A stretch of DNA of 64,000 bases, from assembly GCA_017524665.1 (NCBI GenBank), contig JAFXVF010000013.1, positions 1 through 64,000 of the forward strand, in the 5' to 3' direction. The notes under the pieces are model-generated. The model was not told the origin of the DNA. It made no database searches and saw nothing but the letters and a program-made list of their open reading frames with translations. The translations under genes were made by a program, and so were the position numbers. Shown piece after piece: positions 35,900-44,668 of this stretch (position 1 is the stretch's first letter; each line of letters starts with the position of its first letter). Origin of the DNA: Clostridia bacterium. GTDB taxonomy: Bacteria; Bacillota; Clostridia; TANB77; CAG-508.

Positions 35900-37357
35900 T
35901 TATAATATATTAGCTAAATATTGTAAGCCTATCGCAAATAATGCTACAATAATTATGAAACCGATTATTGCAATGTGTTTCTTTTTCTCTGCAAAAAGTG
36001 ATGCAATAAATTCTCTAATGAATGCGTTAATCCAGAAATATGCCTTTGTTTTAGATCCAATTCCTTCAATACTTAAGTTTTGATTAGTTGCAATCGTCCC
36101 CGCTCTAAATACATGATAATTAGTGGTAGAAAATGCAACTTTTGCATTTTTTTTGTTTTCATTAATTAACTTATTTGAAAACTTAATATTCTCATAAGTA
36201 TTCTTAGACTTATCCTCGACTAAAATTTTTTCTTCTTTTATTCCTTGTTCTATTAAATAATTTTTCATTGCCTGGGCTTCTGACATTATTTCGTCGTTGC
36301 CTTTTCCACCAGATGGTATGAATATTAAATCTTTACCCGTTTTTTCTTTCTGTTTTTTGCTAAATTCAATAGCTTTGTCAACTCTCGCTTTTAGTAATTT
36401 TGTTAAAGTACCATCACTTTTTATTTGGCATCCTAAAATGATGATATAATCCTTATCAAATTCAGGAATATGTCTTGAAGCTTTGATTCCCATTATAACT
36501 GTTCCAATTAACACGCACTCAATATAAGTAATTGTAATGTATATAGTTGATTCAATAAAATTATAAATATATACTCCAATACCATTTTGATTGTGAATGT
36601 CAATCCAAGTTGCTGTATACAGCATATTATACATTATTTCAGGTAATACTGAAGAAAAGCACAATACAACACCTAATAAAATTCCCAATACATTACTTAT
36701 GCTAAATCCTTCTTTTCTTATTAATAAAATATTACTTATTATCATAAGAATCGAAACAACAAAAGCAATAGGAAGTAATGCTGTCGTAAATGAAAACATT
36801 TGAAGCACTGCATTTATAGTATTTATAAAGCCATTATAATTGAACAAAGCAAGAAATTGGTTTACTATAGCAATTGCAACGAAAATAATTATACCTAAAT
36901 ATGCTATATTCTTGTATCTATACATATTTTCATTTGTGCTTTTTTTATAAGATATTATCAATAAATAAAGCACATACATTAGCCATATTGTAATTGCAAT
37001 TGGAATAGCAATACTGCAAGTACTGTCTCCCATATATTGGTTAACTGTTATGATTCCAAATTTATTGACGTATATTGATTCCAAAAAAAGTTCATCATCT
37101 TGCGAGTCATTAATATATAAATGTGTTTTTCCTTCACCTATTCTTTCAACCTTTATATATAGCGTTCCATCTATAATGTTTTTTTCTATACACTTAACAA
37201 CATTTTCATTATCAAATTTAATACTTATAGCTTCTATATCAGTTATGTTCCTAATTCTATCAATTTTTAATGTGTATGTCTTTCCAGTTATGATAATCAC
37301 AGTCAATGAGATAGTCATTAAAATAATTGCTGATATTAATGCTTTTAATTTTTTCAA
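35900..37357 (-). CDS. DUF218 membrane protein, paralogue of 11.8-13.0 kb gene
   Basis: 485 residues. A membrane anchor, an extracytoplasmic beta domain of about 90 residues, seven or so further helices, then the DUF218 domain with YIIILGCQIKSDGTLTKLL, IPSGGKGNDEIMSEAQAM and FSTTNYHVFRAG. The same residues and the same C-terminal RAFI/REFIASLFAEKKKHI block are found in the 412-codon gene at 11.8 kb. It differs by the N-terminal extension. It is placed 22 bases upstream of the NUDIX gene and may belong to the operon. Confidence 0.85.
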   Translation of the reverse strand: MKKLKALISAIILMTISLTVIIITGKTYTLKIDRIRNITDIEAISIKFDNENVVKCIEKNIIDGTLYIKVERIGEGKTHLYINDSQDDELFLESIYVNKFGIITVNQYMGDSTCSIAIPIAITIWLMYVLYLLIISYKKSTNENMYRYKNIAYLGIIIFVAIAIVNQFLALFNYNGFINTINAVLQMFSFTTALLPIAFVVSILMIISNILLIRKEGFSISNVLGILLGVVLCFSSVLPEIMYNMLYTATWIDIHNQNGIGVYIYNFIESTIYITITYIECVLIGTVIMGIKASRHIPEFDKDYIIILGCQIKSDGTLTKLLKARVDKAIEFSKKQKEKTGKDLIFIPSGGKGNDEIMSEAQAMKNYLIEQGIKEEKILVEDKSKNTYENIKFSNKLINENKKNAKVAFSTTNYHVFRAGTIATNQNLSIEGIGSKTKAYFWINAFIREFIASLFAEKKKHIAIIGFIIIVALFAIGLQYLANIL

Positions 37358-37412
37358 GGCATATTTTCTCCTATCTGTATATTTTTTACTTTCAATAAAG
37401 TCCTATCCATCT

Positions 37413-38261
37413 TTAGACAGGTTCTATGTCAATAAATCTAATTGCTCTATTTTTTGATTTTAAATTTTTCTTTATCTTTTTTTCTAGCCCAATATATTGT
37501 TTTATTGAAATCTTTTCATCAACTTTAACCTTTACAAAAACACTATAGTAAGTTGACATTTTTATAATTCGTAGCTGTTTTAAATCTATTTGCTTAATCT
37601 TTTCAAGTTCTTTTTTTATGTCCTCGTTTATTTCTTCATTTTCCTCAGTATTAGTAAGTATTTCTTTAATGTTATAAATTATCATTTTAATTGAAATATA
37701 GAATACATAAATAGCTATTCCCAAGCTTCCTATTTTGTCAACATTAATATTTAAGTTGAAATATCTCATGATAAGCACTAATACAGAAATAACAAGAACC
37801 ACGCATGTTGAAGCTAAGTCTGCAAATGATTCTTTTGAAGACTCAATCATAACTTCACTTTTAAAATGTTTTCCAAAATGTTGTAGTAAGAATACTGTTA
37901 TGCTTTTTATTGCAATAAGAACAAACATTACAGCAAAAAGTGCTGGATTTGGATTTACTTCTCCTTCAAAATAAAATAACTGATATACAATAAAAACACC
38001 TATTAGAAATAATAAGGCACCAGTAAAAAGGTTTGCCACTGCATAGACTTGTCCATATCCAAATGGATAGGTTTTATTTGCTCTTCTCCTGCCTATTTTA
38101 TTTGCTATTAGGCATGTAATATCAGTAACAAAATCAATGAATGATTGAATTGAATCTGCTATTAATGTTGAAAATGCAAAGCATATTCCTGCAATAAGCT
38201 TAAAAACAGCAACAATAAAATTCAATATCATTGTTATGATAATTATTTTGTCTTCTTTCAT
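37413..38261 (-). CDS. Cation diffusion facilitator (CDF) transporter
   Basis: 282 residues. Six membrane helices (about 8-215), with IADSIQSFIDFVTDITCLIANK as the helix 2 metal-site region and SSKESFADLASTCVV as the helix 5 region, then a cytoplasmic ferredoxin-like domain. CDF proteins export Zn, Mn, Fe or Co in exchange for protons. Metal ligands are partly non-canonical (Ser instead of His in helix 2), so specificity is open. The first gene of the transcript that may continue into the biosynthetic operon (55-base gap). Confidence 0.88.
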   Translation of the reverse strand: MKEDKIIIITMILNFIVAVFKLIAGICFAFSTLIADSIQSFIDFVTDITCLIANKIGRRRANKTYPFGYGQVYAVANLFTGALLFLIGVFIVYQLFYFEGEVNPNPALFAVMFVLIAIKSITVFLLQHFGKHFKSEVMIESSKESFADLASTCVVLVISVLVLIMRYFNLNINVDKIGSLGIAIYVFYISIKMIIYNIKEILTNTEENEEINEDIKKELEKIKQIDLKQLRIIKMSTYYSVFVKVKVDEKISIKQYIGLEKKIKKNLKSKNRAIRFIDIEPV

Positions 38262-38291
38262 TTTTAGTAGTTCCTTTCTTTACATATGTGA

Positions 38292-38320
38292 ATTATATAA
38301 TAAAGGACTGGTAATTACAA
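38292..38320 (-). promoter_or_regulatory. Promoter for CDF gene overlapping a terminator
   Basis: TTGTAA and TATAAT on the minus strand with 17 bases between them, 31 bases from the CDF start. It overlaps the terminator hairpin of the preceding unit. Confidence 0.5.
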
Positions 38321-38337
38321 CTAATTATCAGTCCTTT
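38302..38337. terminator. Terminator hairpin, repeat family A
   Basis: AAAGGACTGGTAATT/AATTATCAGTCCTTT with one G-T pair, T-tract following. It ends the GGGtGRT gene. The same stem occurs at 17.3 and 20.5 kb. Confidence 0.75.
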
Positions 38338-38356
38338 TTTATAATTTTAAGTATGC

Positions 38357-39358
38357 TTATTTCATTGCTTGTTCAACAGCAACTGCTACTGAAACTGATG
38401 CTCCGACCATAGGGTTATTTCCCATACCAATTAATCCCATCATTTCAACATGTGCAGGAACAGAAGATGATCCAGCAAATTGCGCATCTGAATGCATTCT
38501 TCCCATTGTATCTGTCATACCATATGAAGCAGGTCCTGCTGCCATATTATCTGGATGTAATGTTCTTCCTGTACCTCCACCAGAGGCTACTGAGAAATAT
38601 TTCTTTCCATTTTCTATTCTTTCTTTTTTATAAGTTCCTGCTACAGGATGTTGGAATCTTGTTGGATTTGTAGAGTTTCCTGTAATTGAAACATCTACAT
38701 CTTCTAGCCACATTATAGCTACACCTTCTCTAACATCATTTGCTCCATAGCATCTAACAAGGCTTCTTTCTCCTTTAGAATACTTAATTTCTTCAACAAC
38801 TTTAACTTTTCCTGTGAAGAAATCAAAATCTGTTTTAACATATGTGAATCCATTAATTCTTGAAATTATTTGTGCTGCATCTTTTCCTAAACCATTTAAA
38901 ATAACTCTTAAAGGTTCTTTTCTAACTTTGTTTGCAGATTTTGCTATTCCTATAGCACCCTCTGCAGCTGCAAATGATTCATGTCCAGCTAAAAATGCAA
39001 AACATTTTGTGTCTTCTGACAAAAGCATAGAAGCTAAGTTTCCATGTCCTAGTCCAACTTTTCTATCATCTGCTACTGAGCCTGGAATACAAAAAGCTTG
39101 TAGTCCTTCTCCTATAGCTTTTGCTGCTTCACTTGCTTTTGTGCAACCTTTTTTAATTGCTATTGCTGCACCTAATGTATATGCCCATGCGGCATTTTCA
39201 AAACATATAGGTTGAATTCCTTTTACTATCTCATAAGGATTAAACCCTTTGTCTGTACAAATCTTTAGTGCGTCTTCAAAATCTTTAATACCATATTTTT
39301 CCATAACAGGTTTAATTTGACCTATTCTTCTTTCATAACTTTCAAATGTTACTGACAT
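38357..39358 (-). CDS. GGGtGRT family protein
   Basis: 333 residues. The family name motif is seen as SGGGTGRTLHPD, and other marks are IPGSVADDRKVGLGHGNLAS and AFLAGHESFAAAEGAIG. This family is nearly always next to a NifU-like gene in anaerobic Firmicutes, as here, with 16 bases between them. It has been suggested to work with Fe-S or redox chemistry; no reaction is proven. Sequence conservation is unusually high, which suggests an enzyme. Confidence 0.9.
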   Translation of the reverse strand: MSVTFESYERRIGQIKPVMEKYGIKDFEDALKICTDKGFNPYEIVKGIQPICFENAAWAYTLGAAIAIKKGCTKASEAAKAIGEGLQAFCIPGSVADDRKVGLGHGNLASMLLSEDTKCFAFLAGHESFAAAEGAIGIAKSANKVRKEPLRVILNGLGKDAAQIISRINGFTYVKTDFDFFTGKVKVVEEIKYSKGERSLVRCYGANDVREGVAIMWLEDVDVSITGNSTNPTRFQHPVAGTYKKERIENGKKYFSVASGGGTGRTLHPDNMAAGPASYGMTDTMGRMHSDAQFAGSSSVPAHVEMMGLIGMGNNPMVGASVSVAVAVEQAMK

Positions 39359-39374
39359 ACTATCTATTCCTCCT

Positions 39375-40067
39375 TTATTGTTTTCTTGGATCTATTTTTT
39401 TAACAGCTTCATCAAATCTTCCGTAAGTTCCACTTGCTTTTTCAATTGCTGCTTCTGGGGCCATTCCAGATTTTATATTATCCATCATTTTACCCATATG
39501 AACATATTTGTATCCAATTATTTCGTCATCTTCACTTAAACCAAGCTCTACTATATAGCCTTCTGCTAATTGTAAATAACGAGGTCCTTTAAGAGTACTT
39601 GAATAAATAGTACCAACTTGACTTGTATGGCCTTTTCCTAAATCTTCAAGACCTGCACCAATTGGTAATCCACCTTCTGAAAATGCAGTTTGTGTTCTAC
39701 CATATACTATTTGTAAGAATAATTCTCTCATTGCAGTATTGATAGCATCACATACTAAGTCAGTATTTAATGCCTCTAAAATTGTTTTTCCTGTTAATAT
39801 CTCTCCTGCCATTGCTGCTGAATGTGTCATTCCAGAACATCCAATAGTCTCTATTAAAGCTTCTTGAATGATTCCATCTTTAACATTTAATGTTAATTTG
39901 CAAGCTCCTTGTTGAGGTGCGCACCATCCTATTCCGTGAGTTAAACCGGAAATATCTTTAATCTCCTTAGCTTGTACCCATTTTCCTTCTTCTGGAATAG
40001 GTGCTGGTCCATGATTTGCACCTTTTTTTACACAACACATATCTTCTAGCTCTTTAGAATAAATCAT
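39375..40067 (-). CDS. NifU-like iron-sulfur scaffold, partner of GGGtGRT
   Basis: 230 residues. NifU N-terminal/IscU-like fold. The cysteines at conserved places are WCAPQQGACKL, ETIGCSGMTHSAAMAGEI and LVCDAINTAM. The C-terminal extension (about 130-230) is not found in ordinary IscU. It probably binds an Fe-S cluster for delivery to the GGGtGRT protein (inference from the constant pairing). GGAGG precedes ATG; first gene of the two-gene operon. Confidence 0.88.
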   Translation of the reverse strand: MIYSKELEDMCCVKKGANHGPAPIPEEGKWVQAKEIKDISGLTHGIGWCAPQQGACKLTLNVKDGIIQEALIETIGCSGMTHSAAMAGEILTGKTILEALNTDLVCDAINTAMRELFLQIVYGRTQTAFSEGGLPIGAGLEDLGKGHTSQVGTIYSSTLKGPRYLQLAEGYIVELGLSEDDEIIGYKYVHMGKMMDNIKSGMAPEAAIEKASGTYGRFDEAVKKIDPRKQ

Positions 40068-40196
40068 TTCAATTCCTCCTTTATATTTTTGCTAACCTTA
40101 AAGCAATATATATTAAATCACTTTTTTTAAAACATTTCAATATATTTAATGTGAAATATTAGTATTTTCATCATAATGCTATATTTATTAAAATAA

Positions 40197-40229
40197 AGAA
40201 GGCACCCTTATTGGGGTAGGATGCCTTCT
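40197..40229 (-). terminator. Terminator after the L,D-transpeptidase gene
   Basis: AGAAGGCA/TGCCTTCT stem with an inner CCC/GGG; GC-richer than the other terminators in the window. Confidence 0.8.
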
Positions 40230-40237
40230 GTGGTGAT

Positions 40238-40972
40238 TTAATAGATTGTTACTACTGTCCCAGGAGGCAACAGTCTGAGAATCTGAATCATGCTTTCTTC
40301 AGATACTGCCACGCATCCACCTGTATAGTGGTCCGGATTTCTCCAAACGTGCAGGAAGATTGCATTACCAGCGTACGGAGCACATCCTCTGTTATACCCC
40401 AGGTCGATGAAGTAATCGTAGACACCAGGATAGTCAATCAAGTGCTCGTCTTCAGAATAGTCTTCGTCGGGCTCCTCGCTCCTGAAAATGAGTTGGTTGT
40501 ACTTGGTTCCGTGGTTTCCCGTTGCGCACCAGTACATGTCTTCCGTTACCTGAGTGTACGGAAGCAGAGAGCCAGGATCTTCATTGATTCCATATGCTTC
40601 TCCGATAACCCATGTCCCAAGCGGAGTCTTTGTGTCTCCTTCTGCGTGTTTCCCAGGGCCGTTTTTCCCAATCACGGCAGGACAAGTAAAAATCGGCACA
40701 TATGCTCCATCTCGTGCTTCATAGATGGTTAACTCAGCATAGATATCATGTGTACATTTGATACCCAAGCGAATTTCGCCATTCCTTTCCACAGAGATTG
40801 GCTGACCAAACAAAATCTGCTCATACTCGTCTTGAGTACAGATGTTGTTGTTTGTCATGTAGCCTTCTGCTCCTTCACTTTCCGCCATGGAAATTCCAGC
40901 CTCCTTAGCACACACGCAGATGCCAACAGCAATCAGCGCCAAGATGCAAAGGACCGTTGCAAGTTTCTTCAT
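40238..40972 (-). CDS. L,D-transpeptidase (YkuD-type), likely acquired gene
   Basis: About 244 residues. Signal peptide (1-22), then GDTKTPLGTWVIGEAYG and the catalytic end HVWRNPDHYTGGCVAVSEE, in which Cys is the nucleophile and His the base. It would cross-link peptidoglycan or anchor proteins by L,D bonds. Start ATG 40972 with GAGGTG; the longer frame has no site. The gene and its flanks are clearly richer in G and C than everything around them, use many GC-ending codons, and have a GC-rich terminator, which suggests horizontal transfer. Even so it has no in-frame CGG. Confidence 0.85.
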   Translation of the reverse strand: MKKLATVLCILALIAVGICVCAKEAGISMAESEGAEGYMTNNNICTQDEYEQILFGQPISVERNGEIRLGIKCTHDIYAELTIYEARDGAYVPIFTCPAVIGKNGPGKHAEGDTKTPLGTWVIGEAYGINEDPGSLLPYTQVTEDMYWCATGNHGTKYNQLIFRSEEPDEDYSEDEHLIDYPGVYDYFIDLGYNRGCAPYAGNAIFLHVWRNPDHYTGGCVAVSEESMIQILRLLPPGTVVTIY

Positions 40973-41080
40973 TGTATACACCTCTTTCTTTGTCTTGGTC
41001 ACAACAATCGCAATCACCACAAATGCGGTATGTAACCACAAATATTTTATCACGGCATCTGCGTTATGTCAATTTGTTTT

Positions 41081-41875
41081 CTATTCAATATTAACACCTT
41101 TATTTAATATTCTTTTACAAAGTATGCTCATACTTAATATTATTACCAAATATAATAAAGATGATACAATTGCCAAAATTTTAAATGCATCTACATCAAT
41201 GTTAATTGTCGCAGTTTTAAATAACTCCATTACTGTTGAGTCAAATACACCATAAACAAATACTAGAGCTAATACTAAAGTTTGTGCAATTAAATATGCT
41301 ACAAATCCAAATAATACTGAAAAACCTAGTTTTCCGTTGTTCCTTCTGTGTCCTAAAATTATACCAAGAAAGCCACATTGAATAGCATTAAATACTTCTA
41401 AAAATATTAATAGAATAGCCATCAAAACAAAGAATAATGTGCTCATGTTTAATCCGGTTGTTATTGTTTTTATATATTCAGTAATTACTGCCCAGTTGTC
41501 TTTTGAATAAAATGCAATGAATAAGCTTAAAATGATAACAGCAAAACTTATAAAAAAGAAAATCAGAGTTTGAAGAAATTTAGAATTATATAGTTGTTTC
41601 TTAGTAACTGGTAATGTATGCGTTAAATATGCTTCATCTTTATATAATGAGTCTCTAAACCTTACCCAGCTTCTCATCATGGTATTTATTAGGGTACTTG
41701 CAATCATAGATATCATACATCCCATGCTAATTTGTGCAATAATATTTACAATTACAGATTGGTCAATATTAAATAATATTCTTGTTACTGTTGCAAAGAA
41801 TATAGACAGTATATAAAATATTGCCATGTTTTTTAACATATATTTTAAATCATATTTTAATAACTTAATTAACAT
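41081..41875 (-). CDS. ABC-2 type transporter permease
   Basis: About 264 residues with six membrane helices. Typical of the permease in YtrA-type GntR/ABC modules. Start ATG 41875 has AGGAGG and lies 11 bases inside the ATPase gene, so the two are coupled. No substrate is visible; such systems often export peptides or respond to envelope stress. Confidence 0.82.
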   Translation of the reverse strand: MLIKLLKYDLKYMLKNMAIFYILSIFFATVTRILFNIDQSVIVNIIAQISMGCMISMIASTLINTMMRSWVRFRDSLYKDEAYLTHTLPVTKKQLYNSKFLQTLIFFFISFAVIILSLFIAFYSKDNWAVITEYIKTITTGLNMSTLFFVLMAILLIFLEVFNAIQCGFLGIILGHRRNNGKLGFSVLFGFVAYLIAQTLVLALVFVYGVFDSTVMELFKTATINIDVDAFKILAIVSSLLYLVIILSMSILCKRILNKGVNIE

Positions 41876-42575
41876 TTTTAAACATCCTCCTAAAGATTTC
41901 ATCTATTGATGATTTTTCTTTATTTCTTAGTTTGTCTGCATCACTTTGCAACACAATTTTTCCCTTGTCTATAAATATTACTTCGTCTAGGATTCTTTCA
42001 ATATCTGAGATTAAATGTGTTGATATAAGTACACTAGCATTTTCATTAAAATTAGAAAGGATGGTATCTAAAATATAATCTCTTGTAGCAGGGTCTACTC
42101 CTCCAAGTGGCTCGTCTAAAATGTATAAATCTGCATTTCTTGACATAACTAAAACTAGCTGAACCTTTTCTTGCATTCCTTTACTCATTTTGGATAAATG
42201 CTGGTTTATATCTAAATCTAAATCTTTCAATAATTTTTGTGCTTTATCTGAATCAAAATTTTCGTAGAAATCTTTAAAATAGTTTATTACTTCTGAGACT
42301 TTCATTTGCTTATTTAGGTAGGTCTTTTCTGGTAAATACGAAATAACTCTTTTGCTTTCTACTCCAATTTTATTTCCATTTACTAGTATTTCTCCACTTG
42401 TTGGAGTTAGTAAATCATTTATTAATTTTATAAGCGTTGTTTTGCCTGCCCCATTTTTTCCTAATAATCCAACAATCTTTCCTCCAGAAATACTAAAATT
42501 AATATCTTTAAGTATTTCTTTATTATCAAATGATTTATTTAAGTTTTTAACTTCTAAAAGTTCCATATTATCCAT
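41865..42575 (-). CDS. ABC transporter ATP-binding protein
   Basis: 236 residues. Walker A GLLGKNGAGKTTLIKL, signature LSKMSKGMQEKVQL, Walker B ADLYILDEPLGGVDP, H-loop STHLISD. Partner of the permease and regulated with it by the GntR protein whose gene overlaps its start. Confidence 0.93.
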   Translation of the reverse strand: MDNMELLEVKNLNKSFDNKEILKDINFSISGGKIVGLLGKNGAGKTTLIKLINDLLTPTSGEILVNGNKIGVESKRVISYLPEKTYLNKQMKVSEVINYFKDFYENFDSDKAQKLLKDLDLDINQHLSKMSKGMQEKVQLVLVMSRNADLYILDEPLGGVDPATRDYILDTILSNFNENASVLISTHLISDIERILDEVIFIDKGKIVLQSDADKLRNKEKSSIDEIFRRMFKNVN

Positions 42576-42927
42576 CTATCCCTTCTAAATATTTTATTGA
42601 ATCTGCTTTACTTAGACCAATTCTTTTCATTCCCTGAAAATAGCTCTTGGCTAAAGTAATAGCATATTCGTCTTTTAGCTTTTCTATTATTTTTTCGTCT
42701 TTTGTAACAAATTTACCATTCGTCCTCTCTGTATAAATTAAATTCATACTTTCCAACTCTGCAAGTGCTTTTTGCATTGTATTTGGATTCACTTTAAAAG
42801 TGTTTGCAAATTCTCTAACCGAAGGTAATTTTTCTCCACATTTAAATACACCTGAAATAAGGTATATTTTCATATATTCTAATAGCTGAATATATATTGG
42901 AATATTATTGTCAAAAGTAAACTCCAT
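42568..42927 (-). CDS. GntR-family regulator, YtrA type
   Basis: 119 residues. Winged-helix domain with IYIQLLEYMKIYLISGVFKCGEKLPSVREFA (split here for length: IPIYIQLLEYM ... GEKLPSVREFA) and VNPNTMQKALAELE, followed by a short helical tail. YtrA-type repressors control the ABC genes that follow them. It probably autoregulates from a site near 42930-42970, where ACAGTGA/GTGT sequences (CACTGTGTTA and TACAGTGACA) form an inverted repeat. Confidence 0.87.
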   Translation of the reverse strand: MEFTFDNNIPIYIQLLEYMKIYLISGVFKCGEKLPSVREFANTFKVNPNTMQKALAELESMNLIYTERTNGKFVTKDEKIIEKLKDEYAITLAKSYFQGMKRIGLSKADSIKYLEGIDG

Positions 42928-42935
42928 AATCTCAC

Positions 42936-42966
42936 CTCACTGTGTTACTTTCTTAATACAGTGACA
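42936..42966. promoter_or_regulatory. Possible GntR operator upstream of the ABC operon
   Basis: Inverted repeat CACTGTGTTA ... TAATACAGTG (TGTATT/AATACA core) immediately before the regulator start, typical of a YtrA-type operator. By eye only. Confidence 0.45.
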
Positions 42967-42996
42967 TTGTATATCAAAAAAATAAACCTGTCAATA

Positions 42997-43025
42997 AAAA
43001 AGGAAGATTTTAAAATCTTCCTTTT
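42997..43025. terminator. Terminator after lipoprotein gene
   Basis: Almost perfect palindrome AAAAGGAAGATTTT/AAAATCTTCCTTTT, A/T-flanked, next to the stop of the lipoprotein gene at 43046. Confidence 0.8.
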
Positions 43026-43045
43026 GGACTGAAATATTTCATTTT

Positions 43046-43675
43046 TTATTGTGCATTTAATGTTACTTTTAATGAATTGATTATATCTAATGTTTCTTGA
43101 TCAAATTCTTTTGATTCTTTTACTTCGTCTCCTTTATAGTATACACCTACATCAAGATTGCTTCCCTTATATATGTCATCAACTCCAACCATATAGTTGT
43201 ATCCATGATATACATAATCTCCTGATCCACCAGTTCTGCTATAATATCTAAGTGCTTTTCTTCCATTTATTTCGAATTGTTCCAATCCAGCAAGTTTTAT
43301 TGTAGATTCTGGTTCTTGCATCCATTCTAAATATCCTTCAAATGATGCTGCTTGTTCTCCGTGTTTTTCTTTAAAATATGTTGCTGTATTATATACTAAT
43401 GTATGTGTGCCAAATGAAAAAGCTGCAGTTTCTGTTTCTAGGTAAAATGTTCCACTTCCCTTTACTTCCTTTGGTTTTGTTTTTGTAAATTCATATTTTG
43501 GTGTTCCATCTTCATTTTTTGGAACTGTAAGTGTAACTGTTCCTTTTCCAAGTGTTTGAGAAATTTCTACACCATCTACTTTTTTTGCTCCTCCTTCATT
43601 GTCACATCCAGTTAAGATAAATAATCCTGCAACCAACAAAATTGCAATTAGTGCAATACTTAATACTCTTTTCAT
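43046..43675 (-). CDS. Lipoprotein
   Basis: 209 residues. Lipobox LTGC (cysteine 24), then a beta-rich domain of about 180 residues with ALRYYSRTGGSGDYVYHGYNY. No family recognised. Probable extracytoplasmic binding or stress protein. Single gene with its own terminator. Confidence 0.75.
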   Translation of the reverse strand: MKRVLSIALIAILLVAGLFILTGCDNEGGAKKVDGVEISQTLGKGTVTLTVPKNEDGTPKYEFTKTKPKEVKGSGTFYLETETAAFSFGTHTLVYNTATYFKEKHGEQAASFEGYLEWMQEPESTIKLAGLEQFEINGRKALRYYSRTGGSGDYVYHGYNYMVGVDDIYKGSNLDVGVYYKGDEVKESKEFDQETLDIINSLKVTLNAQ

Positions 43676-43770
43676 TTTAAAACTCCCCCTCTTATTGTAA
43701 AAATTACTTTATAATTTATATCACATTATAATTTTTTTTACAATAAAATTATAATTAATTTCTTTGTTTC

Positions 43771-44638
43771 TTATTCATTATATGTACCTTCAAATGCAAT
43801 TTTAGCAGGACCTGTCATATATACAAAATCGTCCCATTTAATTTTAAGTTCCCCACCTAAAAGTCGTACCTTTATTTCTTTATTCTTGTTTATTAACCCG
43901 GTTTATTATGCATGCTACAACTGATGCTGATGCCCCTGTTCCGCATGCTAAAGTTTCACCTGAGCCACGTTCCCAAACCCTCATTTCAATTGTAGAGTCA
44001 TCAACTATTTCAATAAATTCAACGTTTGCTTTTAAAGGGAAATGTCTATCACATTCAATTAATGGTCCATATTTTTTCACATCAATGCTGTTTATATCGT
44101 TTACTACAGTTACTGCATGTGGATTTCCAGTTGTAAGGCAAGTAAAGTCAAAGCTTCTATCTAAAACGTTTAGTTTAACGTGTGAAATCATTTCATCATT
44201 AAAGCCGTTTTCGACTTTGGTATCTGGTATACATGGTACAAATTCTTCATTAAAAATTGGTCGTCCCATATTAACAGTTATACTAGTCACTTTATTATCT
44301 TCAACCTGCATCTCTAATGTCTTTATTCCTGCTAATGTCTCAATTGTTATGTTTTTCTTATTAGTTAGCCCTTTGTCATATACAAATTTTCCAACACAAC
44401 GAATTCCATTTCCACACATTTGGCCTTCTGAGCCATCTTGATTAAACATCCTCATTTTAAAATCGGCAATATCACTTCTACAAATTAGAATTAGTCCATC
44501 AGATCCTATGCCAAAATGTCTGTCGCTCATCTTTTGCGCTAACTTGCTAATATTCTCTATTTCTTGTTCTTCCTTTTTAGTGCAATCAACATAAATATAG
44601 TCATTTCCCAAACCTTCCATCTTAGTAAATTCAATCAT
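43771..44638 (-). CDS. dapF: Diaminopimelate epimerase, CGG frameshift
   Basis: About 288 residues after one +1 shift. It interconverts LL- and meso-diaminopimelate for lysine and peptidoglycan. The two catalytic cysteines are in [14 protein letters not shown] and [13 protein letters not shown]. At codon 247 CGG follows ACIIN. Skipping C gives [17 protein letters not shown] and the normal end [20 protein letters not shown]. Read straight it ends six codons later without the last 40 residues. Lysine/meso-DAP synthesis is essential, so a null allele is unlikely. AGGTGAT lies before ATG. Confidence 0.93.
43898..43900 (-). other. In-frame CGG with +1 frameshift, dapF
   Basis: Coding context AAC CGG G TT. 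Skipping C gives GGG TTA ATA = Gly-Leu-Ile of the DapF C-terminal domain. Same 6-base context AACCGG as the MBL hydrolase site. Confidence 0.8.
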
Positions 44639-44668
44639 TAAACATCACCTCTGTTAAATAAAAAAAAA

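Noticed and set aside
42936-42966. Riboswitch in front of the GntR/ABC operon
   Set aside because: Only an inverted repeat compatible with an operator; no conserved aptamer seen. No riboswitch was recognised elsewhere in the window.
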